A stretch of 64,000 nucleotides of DNA from Drosophila miranda (GCF_003369915.1 NW_022881614.1:310001-374000), one strand, 5' to 3'. Positions 1-11,996 are shown, numbered from the stretch's first letter. The notes: generated from the letters alone by a model not told the origin. Translations and numbers: made by a program.

Positions 1-678
1 AGTGAATATAAATAATTTAGAACCGACTAATTGGGCATCTAATGCTTAAAATTAAACCGCCTCCGTCGTATCACGATTAATGATGGCCTCCACAATCTAG
101 GTGAGGCGCTGGGCTCTCGTCAGCTTCCACGATACACAGGACAGGGATGTGATGAAGAAACCAATGCCTAAGCAACCGATGGATACATTAGGACGGGATG
201 GGGTGGGATGGAATGGAATGGAATGCAAGGGGATGCAGCACTTACCCATTAGCAATATTGCCTCGGAGGTCTCGTCCTGCCAGGCTTTGGAGACGACGCA
301 GATCAGAATGAAGCCGCTCAGCAGGCAGAAAAAGCCGACGACTACGGCCAAGGTGATCAAAATGATGACGGGATCGTTTAGAGTCCTGTAAGCGAACAGC
401 GTGTGGCACAAAGATCTCTTGCGTGGAAGTGGCGACATATACACATCCCCACTGAGTCGGAAGAGGCGGAAGATGGTTTAATTAGTTCTAGACAGGGAGA
501 GAGGGTCTTGGGTAAACTGCGATACGAACCAGGCTTGGGCGTAATTCGGAAGAATGGGAACAGCTCTGCACTCCATCGCGTACGTCGATACACTGAATGG
601 AAGCCCTTTGTCCGTTCGATTGGGCTCTTCCTCTTTTGGGTGGCTGCCTGGCTCTGGCACTATTTTCTATATATAGCT
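1..678. repeat. Left copy of a 678-bp duplicated segment (other copy 31360-32037)
   Basis: Every base from 1 to 678 aligns with 31360-32037 at a constant offset of 31359; by eye there are about four substitutions and no gaps. The segment carries a complete small minus-strand gene and its TATA-like box. The right edge is sharp: identity stops at 678/32037, where copy 1 passes directly into a LINE and copy 2 into unrelated DNA. The left edge is not visible because the window starts inside the repeat. Confidence 0.95.
97..444 (-). CDS. Small single-pass membrane protein, copy 1 (two exons)
   Basis: Exons at 246-444 and 97-167 are joined across a 78-bp intron (168-245) with a consensus GTAAG donor and a TTGCTTAG acceptor. 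The spliced product is 89 residues; reading through the intron would add a low-complexity stretch, so splicing is preferred. Residues about 23-52 form one long hydrophobic segment (ILITLAVVVGFFCLL within it), preceded by a basic N-terminus (PLPRKR) and followed by the short acidic stretch WQDETSE. A second, weaker hydrophobic stretch (IGFFITSL) follows the splice junction, and the C-terminus is basic. I do not recognise the family. Relative to the copy at 31.5 kb it has Phe where that copy has Ser in the membrane segment. The DNA upstream of its TATA-like box is replaced by a LINE, so expression may be impaired. Confidence 0.6.
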   Translation of the reverse strand: MYMSPLPRKRSLCHTLFAYRTLNDPVIILITLAVVVGFFCLLSGFILICVVSKAWQDETSEAILLMGKCCIPLHSIPFHPTPSRPNVSIGCLGIGFFITSLSCVSWKLTRAQRLT

Positions 679-1652
679 TCTGCTTTATTTTATTTGTGAA
701 CGACCTTCCTCAAGTTATAACATACTCTACTACACTAATGTATGCTGATGATGTCAAAATCTGTCTTTCTTACTCTGATTGGTATTTGCACACACGCCTT
801 CAACTTGATCTAAGTGAACTACTATTGTGGTGTTCAACTAATCTTCTTTTTCTGAACCTTTCCAAATGCAAACTTATGACATTTTACCGTCGCGCTCCTC
901 ATTTTGTCTCATATGTTCTAGGAAATCATGTCCTTGAGCGAATTTCGAGTTCAAATGACCTCGGAGTCCTTTTTGATCATAAGATGTGTTTCAACACCCA
1001 TATAGCTGCAACTGTAAATAAAGCTAAGGGTGTTTTAGCGTTCATCAAGCGTTGGTCCAAGGAGTTTGACGACCCGTACGTTACGAAACAATTGTACATC
1101 TCGTTAGTACGTCCTATATTGGAGTATTGTTCTTGTGTGTGGAGCCCGCAGTATAAAGAGCAGCAGGCTGTTATTGAATCCGTGCAAAAGCAATTTTTAA
1201 TTTTTGCCCTTCGGAACTTTAACTGGGACTCGGGTAGAATCTTGCCACCCTACCGGTCTAGGCTAAATCTTATTGACCTGCCGTCGTTGCACCATCGCAG
1301 AATATGCAATGGCGTAATGTTCGTGCACAAGCTCCTTCTTGGGACTGTTGACTCCCAAACTCTCTTGGGTCAGATTGACTTGGCCGTTCCATCCAGACCT
1401 ACCCGTACTTTTAGGCCTATCCGTCTACCCATATGTAGGTCTAATTATGCTGATCATGAACCTTTTAGGGTTTTATGCCATAATTATAACTCCCTCTGTC
1501 TAACCCTATCCCCTGAACTGTCTCTTAAACTAATTGCATGCAATATTTATAATCATTTAAATTTAGCTAACTTTTAACTTATCTTTTTCCGCCTTTAGTA
1601 ACTAAGTACCATTATTAACAGATAATTTGTTAATTTAATAAATAAATAATAA
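679..1652 (+). mobile_element. 5'-truncated non-LTR retrotransposon (LINE), C-terminal half of RT ORF
   Basis: An open frame from about 679 to the stop at 1577 reads as the end of a LINE reverse transcriptase: LFVNDLPQ, the catalytic YADDVK motif, then the thumb and C-terminal region with KRWSKEFDDPY and LVRPILEY. The ORF ends shortly after the RT with no further domain, as in jockey/CR1-type elements, and the 3' end is AT-rich with TAAA-type repeats at 1635-1652. The 5' part, including the endonuclease, is absent, typical of incomplete target-primed reverse transcription. A related but clearly different copy, roughly two thirds identical at protein level by eye, sits at 50024-50948. The element begins exactly where the 678-bp duplication ends. 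Confidence 0.85.
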
Positions 1653-3940
1653 GAACGTGAGAGCAGGGGCTCTAACAAGCGAAAATCATTAACTTGATGC
1701 CACAAAGTTCACGTTTCGCATGTGCCCAGGTAGCGTTGACAACCGCCACGCACAACTCCCTCAGTATCCTATTGCACTACTCTGGTCTCACATCAGCCTC
1801 AACCTCTTGGTAGTTATAGAAATACTTCAAGGTGGCGTGGCGTGGCTGCATTCAAGCGAAACGCAAATTATGCAAAATAACGATGTCAAAGTTTCAATAT
1901 AATGAAGCCAGTCAGGATGGTAGGATAGAAAACCCCTGACGTGGATGGGCACCCGGCAGATAGAGGCAAGTTTCATCGTCAAGCCAATGCCCTGATCGAT
2001 GGGTGTGCTACAATGGATCTCGGTCTTTGTTCGAGAGAGGCTTATCTGGGAGGCTGCGACTGCTATCGCCGGGGTAATTTAAATGAACAGGGCTATGATT
2101 ATACGGATTCTACGGGCACTCAATCATTGTGGGAATGATTGCTGGAATGGACTTGTAGGTCATCACCCTTACCCTTATTGGCAGACATAAAAGTCGAATC
2201 GAAGGCGTCGCCATAAACAATTATCAACTTTGTTGCACATTACTGCCACATGGGTGGTGGCACAAGCAGAGAGAGAGAGAAAGGAATCACCCGCAGGACC
2301 TGGCGACAGGCCCTGCTCCTTGCTCTTGGGCGATAGCAGCGTGTTGTTCTCGCCTTGGTTACATTGTAAAACGTTTTATTGTCGCCGGCATCTGGCGACG
2401 ATTTGTTGGTAACGCTCCTCCATCAACCCCCGTTCCCAGACGCTATCCCCGCCCCCCTCCTCCTCCTCCACCCCTTCGCCACGCACCCTCACTAGAGGGT
2501 TTCGCCAGCGGCACGAAACAACGAAACCCACTCCTGACGACAACTGTTATGCTTATCGGATGCTTTGTGAATAAGAATTCGAATGCGGATGCGGATTCGG
2601 TCAACGTTGGGTGCTGGGTTTTGGGGTCCCGTGTCCTGGGGAGCTGAGGCAAATTGCCGTTGATTGTCGGGCCCAGGCGTGGCAGCGTAAATAACAGAGA
2701 ACCAAGGTGCCAACTGCTTCAAAGCCAGTCACAAAAGTTTGCCAACAACATTAGATAGAGAGGCCAGAGAGTGGAGGGGAGTGGGGTGCGGATCTGGACC
2801 TGGGTCTAAAGCAATGGAAAACTTCATGGCCGATTACATTGTGGCAGGCAGGGTGAAATCTTATCGCCGCACAAGAACTCGTTTCATTTTAGTGCCGCAA
2901 TCAGCGCTGCTCACTTGCAACTTCCCTGGCATGACAAATATTTTACTTTTACTCTTTCGCTGTCCGCTCCGCTTCAGGTCTTCTTTTATGCGTTGGCTCC
3001 ATTTCTGGCTCTGTCTCAGCGCTATATTTCCTTCTCCCGCCTGAGCTCTCTAATGCGATGCGAAAGTGTGCCAAAGTCGCTGACAACGAAATCAAACACA
3101 GCGCCTGAGACACACCCGGAGCCGGGATAGGGGGGAGGAAGTCCGGCAAAAGGCTGCAGAAAGTTAAAATTAAATTAGCGTTTTTTCAGACTCTGCAGGG
3201 TTGCAAGGTAGCAACCCATCCTTTGGGATATCCTTGGGTCGATCCACGGCCAGAATGGGTAACAAGGTATTCGCCTCCTTGGGCCCGCTTTCTGTCACTG
3301 GCTGCTACTTATCCAAATTAAAATTGCAGAGCAAAGCACTTTCTGCACACTTTCTAGGAGTCCAGATTCTTGGTCTAAAGGATGGACAGGCAGGATTGGA
3401 TGTTTGATATGGGATATCCAGCTACCGGATGGGCAGCCAATCAATTTTGGATTCCTGTAGAGCATTGCTACTTCGGGTTTTCCGTTTTTTATCCCTGCTG
3501 TCCTCTTAGCATCTCGCTTATGCTTGTTTAAGCAAATGCTTGTTATCGTCCGGATCCGTGTCCGAGTCCGCGGTCAAATCCAGTCTAAAGGATAATGCGC
3601 GTAATTGTTGTCCGTGCCCGGAAATTGGCATAAGGAATGGAATGGAGCAGACCGGAGTGCTTATAGCCAACACCATTCGTATTTGCATGGAAAACATTTT
3701 AAGTCGCCAGAGAAGCCCCTCCTCGGCGACGGTAATTAAATTTGAGCCTGTGCCATAAACACAATCTGGAATCCGATGCTCGAGTAAACATCCGGATTAG
3801 CGCTAATTCCGCACATACATATACATATGTACATATATCTCTGGCTTTTAAATGCGTATACAGTGGTAAGTGGAATGAATGGCAGCAGATGACTGCTGGA
3901 TGACTTTATCAAATCGATTCCCACAAGCGTCAACTTTCAC
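1653..3940. other. Non-coding host DNA, no gene seen
   Basis: Open frames here are short, overlap on both strands and lack splice or codon support. The composition is ordinary Drosophila intergenic or intronic DNA with purine/pyrimidine runs, for example a C-rich stretch at 2445-2475. No TE or RNA gene was recognised. Confidence 0.5.
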
Positions 3941-3985
3941 TCTCTCTCTCTCTCTCTCTCTCTCTGCCATACTCACACACACACA
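3941..3985. repeat. (TC)n followed by (CA)n microsatellite
   Basis: An uninterrupted TC run covers 3941-3965 and a short CA run lies at 3974-3985. The minus-strand BEL frame reads through it as Arg-Glu repeats, showing that the 3' end of that frame is host DNA rather than retrotransposon sequence. Confidence 0.95.
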
Positions 3986-4051
3986 CTCTCGACTCACATC
4001 CACATCTGACAGTGCCAATAGTAGTGCTGCCAAAAGATGGCTCCAGATGCC

Positions 4052-7000
4052 ATGGTATTTAGCTGCTTTAACAGCCGCCTCCCACAAACCCCCAAAATGA
4101 GGTGAGCGAGGGGGGATGAATTTCCAGTCGATTCCACTAGAAACGCAGAGATGTGACACAGCCGACGTATGAGGATCGCTGAGGAACATTTGCCAAAGCT
4201 CCAAAAGCTCATTTTTTGCTCCTACAAAATTTGTAGCGTTGTCTGACCAGATGATTCGAGGTTTGGGACGTAGACTTATAAAACGCCTTAATGCTGCCAG
4301 AAAGGATTCTGTAGATAGATCCCGAACGACTTCCAAATGAGTTGCTTTGGTGCTAAAGCATACGAAGACAGCGATGTAACATTTGATAGGAGGCCTGCTT
4401 CTGACTTCCGACTTGTGATAAAAGGGTCCGCAAAAATCAACGCCCGTTGTGTGGAATGCTGGATTAGTCCTTACGCGATCAGCAGGCAAGTTTCCCATGA
4501 TATGTTCCCTCAGCACTGGCTTCAAACGAAAGCATCTAACACATTTGCGAATGATTCCCGCAACATATTTGCGTCCACCAATAGGCCAGAATTTTTGCCG
4601 AAGCAGTCCGAGCAATCCTTGAGCTCCTGCGTGGAGAAACCTTTCGTGAAAGAAGATAATAATAGAGACAGTGACAGGATGGCCCTTAGGAAGCAGCATC
4701 GGGTGCTTCCCGTCGTAGTCCAATTCGGCATTTTGGAGGCGGCCTCCAACACGCAGCAATCCAAAGCTATCCAGAAAGGGATTCAGTGAGGCCATCGTGC
4801 TTTTTGGGGGTAGGGCCTGTTTGCAGGCGAGGGCCCTTATCTCTTCCGAAAATTGTTGCTGCTGTATTGCCCTTATGAGCAAATGCGTACCATTTTTGAT
4901 GTCGATTACGGTAATTTGACCCTTCGACCGCGCTATGCCTTTGTCCTTGAGAATGTAGAATCGATATATGTAAGCAAAGACGCGCTGCATGGATCCGAAT
5001 GAGTTTTGAAATTTGCAATCGTACGGTACATTCCTTTCGTTTGAAACAACCAATGCTGCATGACGACGTTCTGGTACATCGGTCGGCAATTGCAAGCCTG
5101 CAGGCCACTCTGAGCTCTCAAGACGCAAGAATGGTGGTCCAGAGATCCAAAGCCTGCTATCCATTAGTTCAGCGGGCGTGGCTCCACGTGATATGATGTC
5201 GGCAGGATTCAACTTTGTGGGCACGTGATGCCAAGTCATTCCAGCGGTGAGCTCCTGAATCCGCTGAACTCGATTAGAAACAAATATATTAAAATTCAAT
5301 GGTGATTCTCGAATCCAGGCAAGGGCTATGGACGAATCCGACCAGCAATGTATTTGGCATGGAGCTGATAATCCCTTAACTATGGTGGACACTAGTTCGG
5401 CTAATACGAGGGCAGCGGACAGCTCAAGCTTGGGGATAGTCATACTTTTCAAGGGCGCGACTCTGGATTTAGAGCATAAGAGATGACTCTTAGCTTTCGA
5501 ACCGCGATAGCTTTCGTCTTGAGATTGCAGGACGATGTCCACAGCCTTGCTGGATGGTAGAATTGACTCTCCAATACCGGCGATTTGAACGTGAGACGGG
5601 TGAGGATCTAACTGCAGCTGATTGGCGAGTCTCGATGTTATAAAGTTAACCTGAGAAGTGGAATCTAAAATGGCACGACATGGAATAAGCGATCCAAAAC
5701 GGCCCCTGACATATACGATTGCAGTAGCTACCCGCCCGTTTTGGCTAGGCAGACATTTTTGCCCCGAGGGGGGAGGGCTAATATATTTGCTTGCTACTAG
5801 GGCACTTGCAGGATCATGCTGGGTCGATTCCGTGCTCGGCGACGGCAACTCAGCGTCAGCGACCGACTGCATGTGGAGCAGTGTGTGATGCTTGGCTTGG
5901 CAATTTCTACATGCCCCTGACTTGCAGCGTTGCAATGAATGGCCTTTGTTGAGGCAGTTTAGACATAAATGGCGCTTCTTCACCTCCTTGTATCGAGAAA
6001 AAACAGGGAGATCTATAAATGCCTGGCATCGGGATATGTAGTGATCGGAGGATTTGCAATACTTGCATGTTGAGCTATTATGATCGTTAATGGAGGTGAT
6101 TAGGGTGCTAGGTTTACTTTCTCCCACCTGCTGGCTAGGAATTGTTACCATAGCCGATCCCAAATTTTCCAGCATCCGACATCTTGCTTCCAAGAATGAG
6201 GCCATGCTTGACCACCGAGGCAATCCTGACGTCGGCAAGTTCTCTTCCCATTTCTCCTTGGTCTTGTGGTCCAATTTCGTGCCTATGATGAAGATCAGCA
6301 ACCCATCGGAAATCTCCTGCGGGGTCGCCAAGGTCTGAAGTGCACGCAAGTGCGAATTGATTTTATCGCTGAGCGCGCGCAAGCCGATAGCCGAGCCCTT
6401 CTCCACCCCTTGCAGCCCGAAAATAGCCTTGACGTGTGCCTGAAAATGTAACAGTTTATTATCGAATCGCAACATTAGTAAATTCAACGCCTTGTCGTAA
6501 TTCTCCTCAGAAAGTTCCAAGGAACGAATCGTATCCAGCGCAGCACCATCTAGACATCCACGAAGATATTGGAATTTTTCGATGATTGGTATACGATGGT
6601 CTTTGTGCACCATTGTCGAAAACATCGCGTGGAATTCTGGCCAATCCATGTAGCTCCCACCGAATCGCGGAAGCTGCAACTCGGGCATTCGATAACGGCC
6701 TATACTATTATAGGCGAACAACGACGAATTCGTAACAGTTTATTATCGAATCGCAACATTAGTAAATTCAACGCCTTGTCGTAATTCTCCTCAGAAAGTT
6801 CCAAGGAACGAATCGTATCCAGCGCAGCACCATCTAGACATCCACGAAGATATTGGAATTTTTCGATGATTGGTATACGATGGTCTTTGTGCACCATTGT
6901 CGAAAACATCGCGTGGAATTCTGGCCAATCCATGTAGCTCCCACCGAATCGCGGAAGCTGCAACTCGGGCATTCGAGAACGGCCTATACTATTATAGGCG

Positions 7001-7383
7001 AACAACGACGAATTCCCCTCGAGAGTATGCCGAGCCGTTGAATTGGCAACATTTACCGTGCGAGCAGCCATCAACTCCCGCGACAGCCTGGACCTAACCT
7101 TGACATAAACATTCGAAAAGTCCAGCCGGGCATCATGGGCTAACTGCAGGAAATCCAGCCTTTCAAGGCTCGTTTGAGCGGCATCGAAATCCGCATTCAT
7201 TCGCTCGATCTGCTCTAATCGAGCTTGAAGTTCTGCCTCATCTAACTCGGCACGCTCTTCCTTGGTGAGAAAGCGATCCATGGCCTTTAGTTGGCGCGCG
7301 ATGGACTCGGCCTTGTGCTTGTAGAAATCTACATCACTCGGCATTGCTGCGTTCGCGACATTGGTAGGCTCAGGTGCTGCCAT
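4052..7383 (-). pseudogene. BEL/Pao gag-pol with RT deleted and gag duplicated
   Basis: Two long frames cover it: 7383-6700 (gag N-terminus, start MAAPEP) and 6721 downward (957 codons, the last about 70 in host DNA). In order: DUF1759-like gag (LPRFGGSYMDWPEF), zinc-binding CKYCKSSDH and CLNCLNKGH motifs around 6070-5920, a protease-like segment whose usual DSG reads LDSTSQ, then at about 5500 an abrupt passage to CSKSRVAPLK and IPKLEL, the start of RNase H. All polymerase motifs (FDAS..., YMDD) are absent, yet the frame stays open through RNase H (SDSSIALAWI) and integrase with D, D and E visible (GVDF, SDNATNF, LWEAA). The 284-bp tandem duplication at 6448-7015 puts the gag start out of frame with the rest. 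No active product is expected. Confidence 0.85.
6448..7015 (-). repeat. 284-bp tandem duplication inside BEL gag
   Basis: Units 6448-6731 and 6732-7015 align base for base at offset 284 with a single mismatch by eye (gataacgg versus gagaacgg near 6690/6974). 284 is not a multiple of three, so the duplication breaks the gag frame. Near identity means it is recent relative to the element's other decay. Confidence 0.95.
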
Positions 7384-7940
7384 GTTGAGGTTTTAAAAGA
7401 GTCACTCAGCACGACCGAAAAAGACACCCTGTATACGTATAAACGTGGGAACCCAAAGCAAAGGGATTACAGCTAATGCCTTTAGCTGTGCGGCTGTGCG
7501 AGCTGTCCGATTCCGCTTTGTACTCCGCTTGTGTGTATTAGTGAGTTCGCTGCACTGCCTACCGCACTGCACTGACCGAATTGTCGCGACAGAGAAATTA
7601 ATAGCCAGCAATGCGTGTATGTAGGTGTATGTAAGTGTGTTTTAGCACCGAATTGTGCTTAACCGCCGAAAATTTGCTAGGGCTAATGAATGTCGATCGC
7701 GAATGATTATTAATTGACACTGCAACTCAGAGATCACGTCGGGGTCACCAAAGTATACAGGTGTATTGTCACCTGCTCACCACCAAAGAACCGTCATATT
7801 CGGAGACAGCACGGAAATTGTCCACGCCGCTGCCCGGTTCCTCCAACATCTCGAAAAACAGCAACCACGAGCAGCACCAAGTTTCCACGTCCCCACAACA
7901 ACCAGAAGAGCCGAGTCCAAGTCGGGGTCACCAAATTTTA

Positions 7941-8345
7941 TGTGGAGCTAATGTTTTTTATCCCCAATCGGCCGACTAATTATTTCGAATTAAATAAAAC
8001 TCGGCGCAGAAATAAAATTACGATATGTTCTTTAATGCGTGACATCCAAATTGCAAGTGTGGCTTGCCTGCCCTTTCCATTGCCGCTCCGATCGCTAAGC
8101 GCAGCTTCGCTCGGCCGACGTCGGTAGGCAGACGCAAAGCGGAGATAGCGAAGAGCGAGCTGGCAGAGAGCGTTTAGCAGGGCAAGCAAGCGCAGAGCTT
8201 TAACAAACAAATGAGTGACATAGACATAAGTAACAAACAAAATAAGCGGCTGAGGGCCAAGAATTAGGTGCTATTTGGCAAGCAGCTAATCGGCTGGGTT
8301 CTGCTCCGAACAAACGTTAAAGCACCGAACCGTGTTGGCCTCACA
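7941..8345 (-). repeat. Candidate 5' LTR of the minus-strand BEL element
   Basis: On the minus strand the segment starts TGTGAGGCC at 8345 and ends GCTCCACA at 7941, giving TG...CA ends with short inverted termini. Eight bases further in is a primer-binding-like site ending at 7921 (TTTGGTGACCCCGAC on the minus strand). Only one LTR remains, so the boundaries cannot be confirmed by comparison. A second, identical 15-base PBS-like site lies at 7738-7752. Confidence 0.5.
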
Positions 8346-10722
8346 TCGCTTTAGTCTGCCTGCAAAATTGACATATAAGTGGCTTTTCGGTATGTGTCTG
8401 TCACATGACTAGCAGGGAATATCAAAAATATTGCCATAAAGTGTGCCCGAACAAGCCCGGAATATACCACCAGCAATGCAGATGCAGAGATACTCGGAAC
8501 TCGTACGAGGAGCATCTTTCGGATAGACAGACAGCCAGAGTTTGGCATCTTGACTAACGGTAATGAAACACGGTAATGAAAAATATTTCCATATTGCAAA
8601 TAAAGTCATCCTGTCTTCGCAGCCCCTAAACCTATTTATTAACCCTTATAGTCTTGCCTTGTAGTCGGAGCGGCAGCCGGAGAAGGGAGAGTTCACCTGA
8701 TGGCACTGCCGTGCTCTGGTTTTTTGTTTTGGTAGCACGGCATCTTTCAATTTGCGACTCGAATAGGTACATCCTCCCTTTCCTCATCCCCTTCATGAGT
8801 CCAGGGCCCGAAGTTTATGCAAATTCATTTCAGGGGCAACGCAACAGCATTATCAACCCGGTGATGTCTTGTTCTTGCTCTTGTTCTTGGGTTGGCGGCT
8901 GGTTCTTCATGATGATGAAAATGATGATGGTGATGAAGATGATGTCGTTGTGGTGCTGCACACAATTTGGCATATTGCCATGGACACGGACACGGATGAA
9001 AACACGGCTACGTCTGTTCGGAGTGTGCATTGTTGCAGTTGTTGTCCGCAAGTGTCGGCATTTGTATTATTACAATTATTATGTTGATGTGCCTCCACCT
9101 TGCCCCCTGGCCATACTCGTCCTCATTCTCGTCCTTCGCCTGTTGTATTCTGTTTGCATATTTGCGGTCAGTGTGCGGTGTCAGAGTCACAGGTCGGATG
9201 TTGGAGTTTCCAGCTCTGGAGTGTCTGGAGTTCCGAGTGCACTCCAGTTGGCTGCGTGCAGCCAGCGTGTGTGCACACGGCGTATACGCAATTAACCATA
9301 TTGGTAAATATTATGCCAAGTTACGCGCAATTTCGCGGTCGCGGCTTGCATTAGCTTTGACCAGTGGGCCAATATCCAACGAGGGATCAAAGAGGTGCCA
9401 AAGGCAGCTCCCACTTTGGCTTCCTAAATACTCCAACACGGCACACACGACTACACAATGTATGTACTCCACTAATGGTAATTATGGATCGTGCCTAGAA
9501 GGGTCGGGGGCGGGGTTGCTTGCATCAATGGGCCTGAGTTGTTTTTTTTTTCTTTTTTAATTAAGTTTTGAGTTGGCAAAGTTTTGCCTGGATTAAACAA
9601 TAGCCATCCACTTGAGACTTGTTTTCTTTGTTGCCTGCTGCCAGCCCTCGCAACCTCACTTCCCTCACTGCCTGTCCCACTGCTTGCCACACTGCTGCAA
9701 AACTTGATTAAATTTCACTCCTTACCGGAGACGGCGACGGAAACTGCGACTGCGGCCATAAACCACGCTCGTTTAATTTCAATCCAAAGTCTAAGCAGTA
9801 ACAAGAGCCAATTCAATAAAAAATTAAAAAAAGGAGCAGGAGGAGGAGGAGCTCGACAGCCTTGGAGAAAGCGGATTGAAAGGGCTGAAGCAATCACAGG
9901 AGAGCGGCAAATAAACTTGACGAAAATTAAAATTGGCAGCTAAGAGAAGCAGACGGAGCAAACTCAAATTGCCATCCAACTTTGATGGTGAACAGAGGAT
10001 AGCCCTGAGGTTGGATAGGGGCAGGAGTTGGAGATGGAGCTGTAACTGGTACTGGGGCAGGAAACGAATCGACTTAATTGAACAAATCGCAGTAAACGAG
10101 CCGTAAATTTTTAATATGTTTCAGTTTGCGTAAATAAAAGCTGACGCAAAACTTGCTGTGGCTATCAGTGAGCCAAGGACCGCAATCGAAAGGACTTCTG
10201 AGTCGAAATTGGAACCGATTCGGGCAGTACCGGCTGTGGGCGAGGGGGGGAGCTTTAGGGATGGCCGAATTAATAAATAAAATAAACGCAAAACGAAGTA
10301 GAGCCGGGGCGCAAGTTGAGGTAAATTCATTCAATTAGCAACTACTAGCCAGGGCCTCGCCCCCGCACTCACTTAATTACTTCTTCTGACGGATGTTGGC
10401 TTGACTGATTAAAATACGGCAGAATTACCAAAGTCAGTGTAAGAGACAGAGTCAGAGGCAGCGCCAGAGCTCAGGCCGGGACTTTAAGCTTTTCCATTTT
10501 GGCATTAGCCATGACCATGGGGCTGGGGCTGTGGCAGAGACAGGGCCAGGGGCGCAAGGACCGTAGGGCTGGAAAGAACAATATTTTCTTTGCCCAGTCG
10601 GCCATAGGTCGATGTGTCTGGACTGCTGCTGCTGCTTCCCCTTTGAGTGTTAATACAGAAAGACAGAAAGGCCAGACATCCGCCTAGCCGGATGGAGAGC
10701 CAACCAGCCGCCAAGACTTTTG
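8346..10722. other. Non-coding host DNA with simple repeats
   Basis: Several open frames of 60-210 codons overlap on both strands and consist of Cys/Leu/Val-rich translations of simple sequence. At 8910-8945 a GATGAT-rich microsatellite produces Met/Asp runs, and at 9538-9560 there is a T tract. No splice-consistent gene was found. Confidence 0.5.
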
Positions 10723-10781
10723 TTATACACGATACTCAAAATGAGTATTGGGGTATATTAGATTTGTGGTAAAAGTGGATG
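10723..10781 (+). mobile_element. DINE-1 5'-end fragment
   Basis: About 60 bases match the start of the full copies in this window (TATACnCGATACTC ... GAGTATTGGGGTATATTAG ... GTGGTAAAAGTGGATG), then similarity stops. It is a solo end fragment. Confidence 0.85.
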
Positions 10782-11996
10782 TTTTTTTCTTTCTGTTTGT
10801 TACACCTTTAAGCCAAGATTTTTTTTAGCCAGAAGGACACGAGAAGGTGATCGCGTGTCGATCAGGAGGAAATCGAACATGGAAGAGAGGTGAAAGTGGA
10901 AAATGGCAACACATGCAGCAAGCATCAAAAGGCAAGCAGAAAAGAAAAACAGAATCGGAACTAGAATTGGAACTGGAAGCGAAGCATGAAAAATGTTCGA
11001 TCTGCTGCGAATGCGAATGCGGGTGGAATTGTCATTGTAATATTAATTTATTGCTAGAAAAACTTTGCCAGCTCCTCGCACATGTCGACACTGTCGATTG
11101 GAAAGCGGTGAAAGAGAAGCAAAATGGGGGTGGGCAAAATGGAGACCATTTGACACTTGACATATGCGAGTCGTTTGACATACAAGCAAATTACATGGAA
11201 CTATTTGTCTTGTCGGCTAAAGCTATGAGCTAAGCGATGGCAAAACAAATTGAGTATTCTACTGGGTCTATTTGTGATGTGCTGTGATCCGACTGCCAGT
11301 GAGCGATGATGGTCCGTGCTGCAGCTGTATTCCATAATTAACATAACACAGGGCGTATGAGCAATGAAAAACTCATTCAAATTGTCCAGCACATTACCAG
11401 TTCCGTTCCGTTCCGTGCCCTGCTCCTGCTCGTTGGAACTTTACCCATTGTTGCCTGCTTTTGTTGTTGTTGCTTTTGTTGAATATTTGGCTGCATTTTG
11501 CATTGAGTAAAATGTTTTAATTAAAAATGAGAAACTTTTCCAATTAAGAGCGGCCGACACTGGCCTTCGAAGCGCATTTAAATTATCAATGCAGGAGCTG
11601 TTTTTTTCGGTGCCACAAATCTTCCTAAATGGAGTAATTGAGTGACTGCTACTGTGACTGCTACAGTGACTGCTACTGTGACTGTGAAGAGTGTTGAATG
11701 TTGAGTAACGAAATTAATTAGCTGCGAGAGTCCAAGTAAGTGTTGGCAAAAGTTCCATAAAATTGGTAAGCCTCTCTCTCCAACCCTCCTCTGCGCTTCC
11801 GCTGTGTGCTTGTGTCCGTGTCCCTGCCTCCTGTTGCAGCCCGGCTAATTGCCTCTGTGAGCGTGTTTAACGTTCGAAAACTTTAACTTAAACGAGGCTA
11901 ATTAGTTCAAGAACGCGTCTGCAACGAGCGCAGGAAAGTAGACGTGAGCTGCTCTGCTTAAAGATGCAGGTTGATGGGTTTTTAATAAAAACTTTT
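10782..11996. other. Non-coding; 12-bp tandem repeat at 11642-11683
   Basis: No gene seen. At 11642-11683 a GTGACTGCTACT-type unit is repeated about 3.5 times with one substitution. The rest looks like ordinary intergenic or intronic fly DNA with A/T runs. Confidence 0.5.

Larger units (their letters stand above)
4052..8345 (-). mobile_element. BEL/Pao LTR retrotransposon, 3'-truncated and internally deleted
   Basis: Read on the minus strand the order is: candidate 5' LTR (8345-7941), leader, gag start at 7383, Cys-rich zinc knuckles, aspartic protease, RNase H, integrase. The reverse transcriptase is missing, and the element breaks off inside the integrase after GGLWEAAVK near 4052, so integrase C-terminus and 3' LTR are lost. 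BEL/Pao assignment rests on the DUF1759-like gag, the PKLEL..A..LAEL RT/RNase H connection and the GVDFCGPF / SDNATNF / LWEAAV integrase motifs. The right end joins ordinary host DNA at 8346. Confidence 0.88.

Noticed and set aside
597-678. Start of the LINE frame at 597 as the element's N-terminus
   Set aside because: 597-678 belongs to the duplicated host segment; the LINE begins at 679.
3848-4051. Arg-Glu-rich tail as a natural C-terminus of the BEL protein
   Set aside because: It is read-through into host DNA and the TC/CA microsatellite after the element is truncated.
8654-9560. Overlapping frames of 176-213 codons
   Set aside because: Met/Cys/Val/Leu-rich translations of GAT and GTT microsatellite DNA; no domain or splice support.
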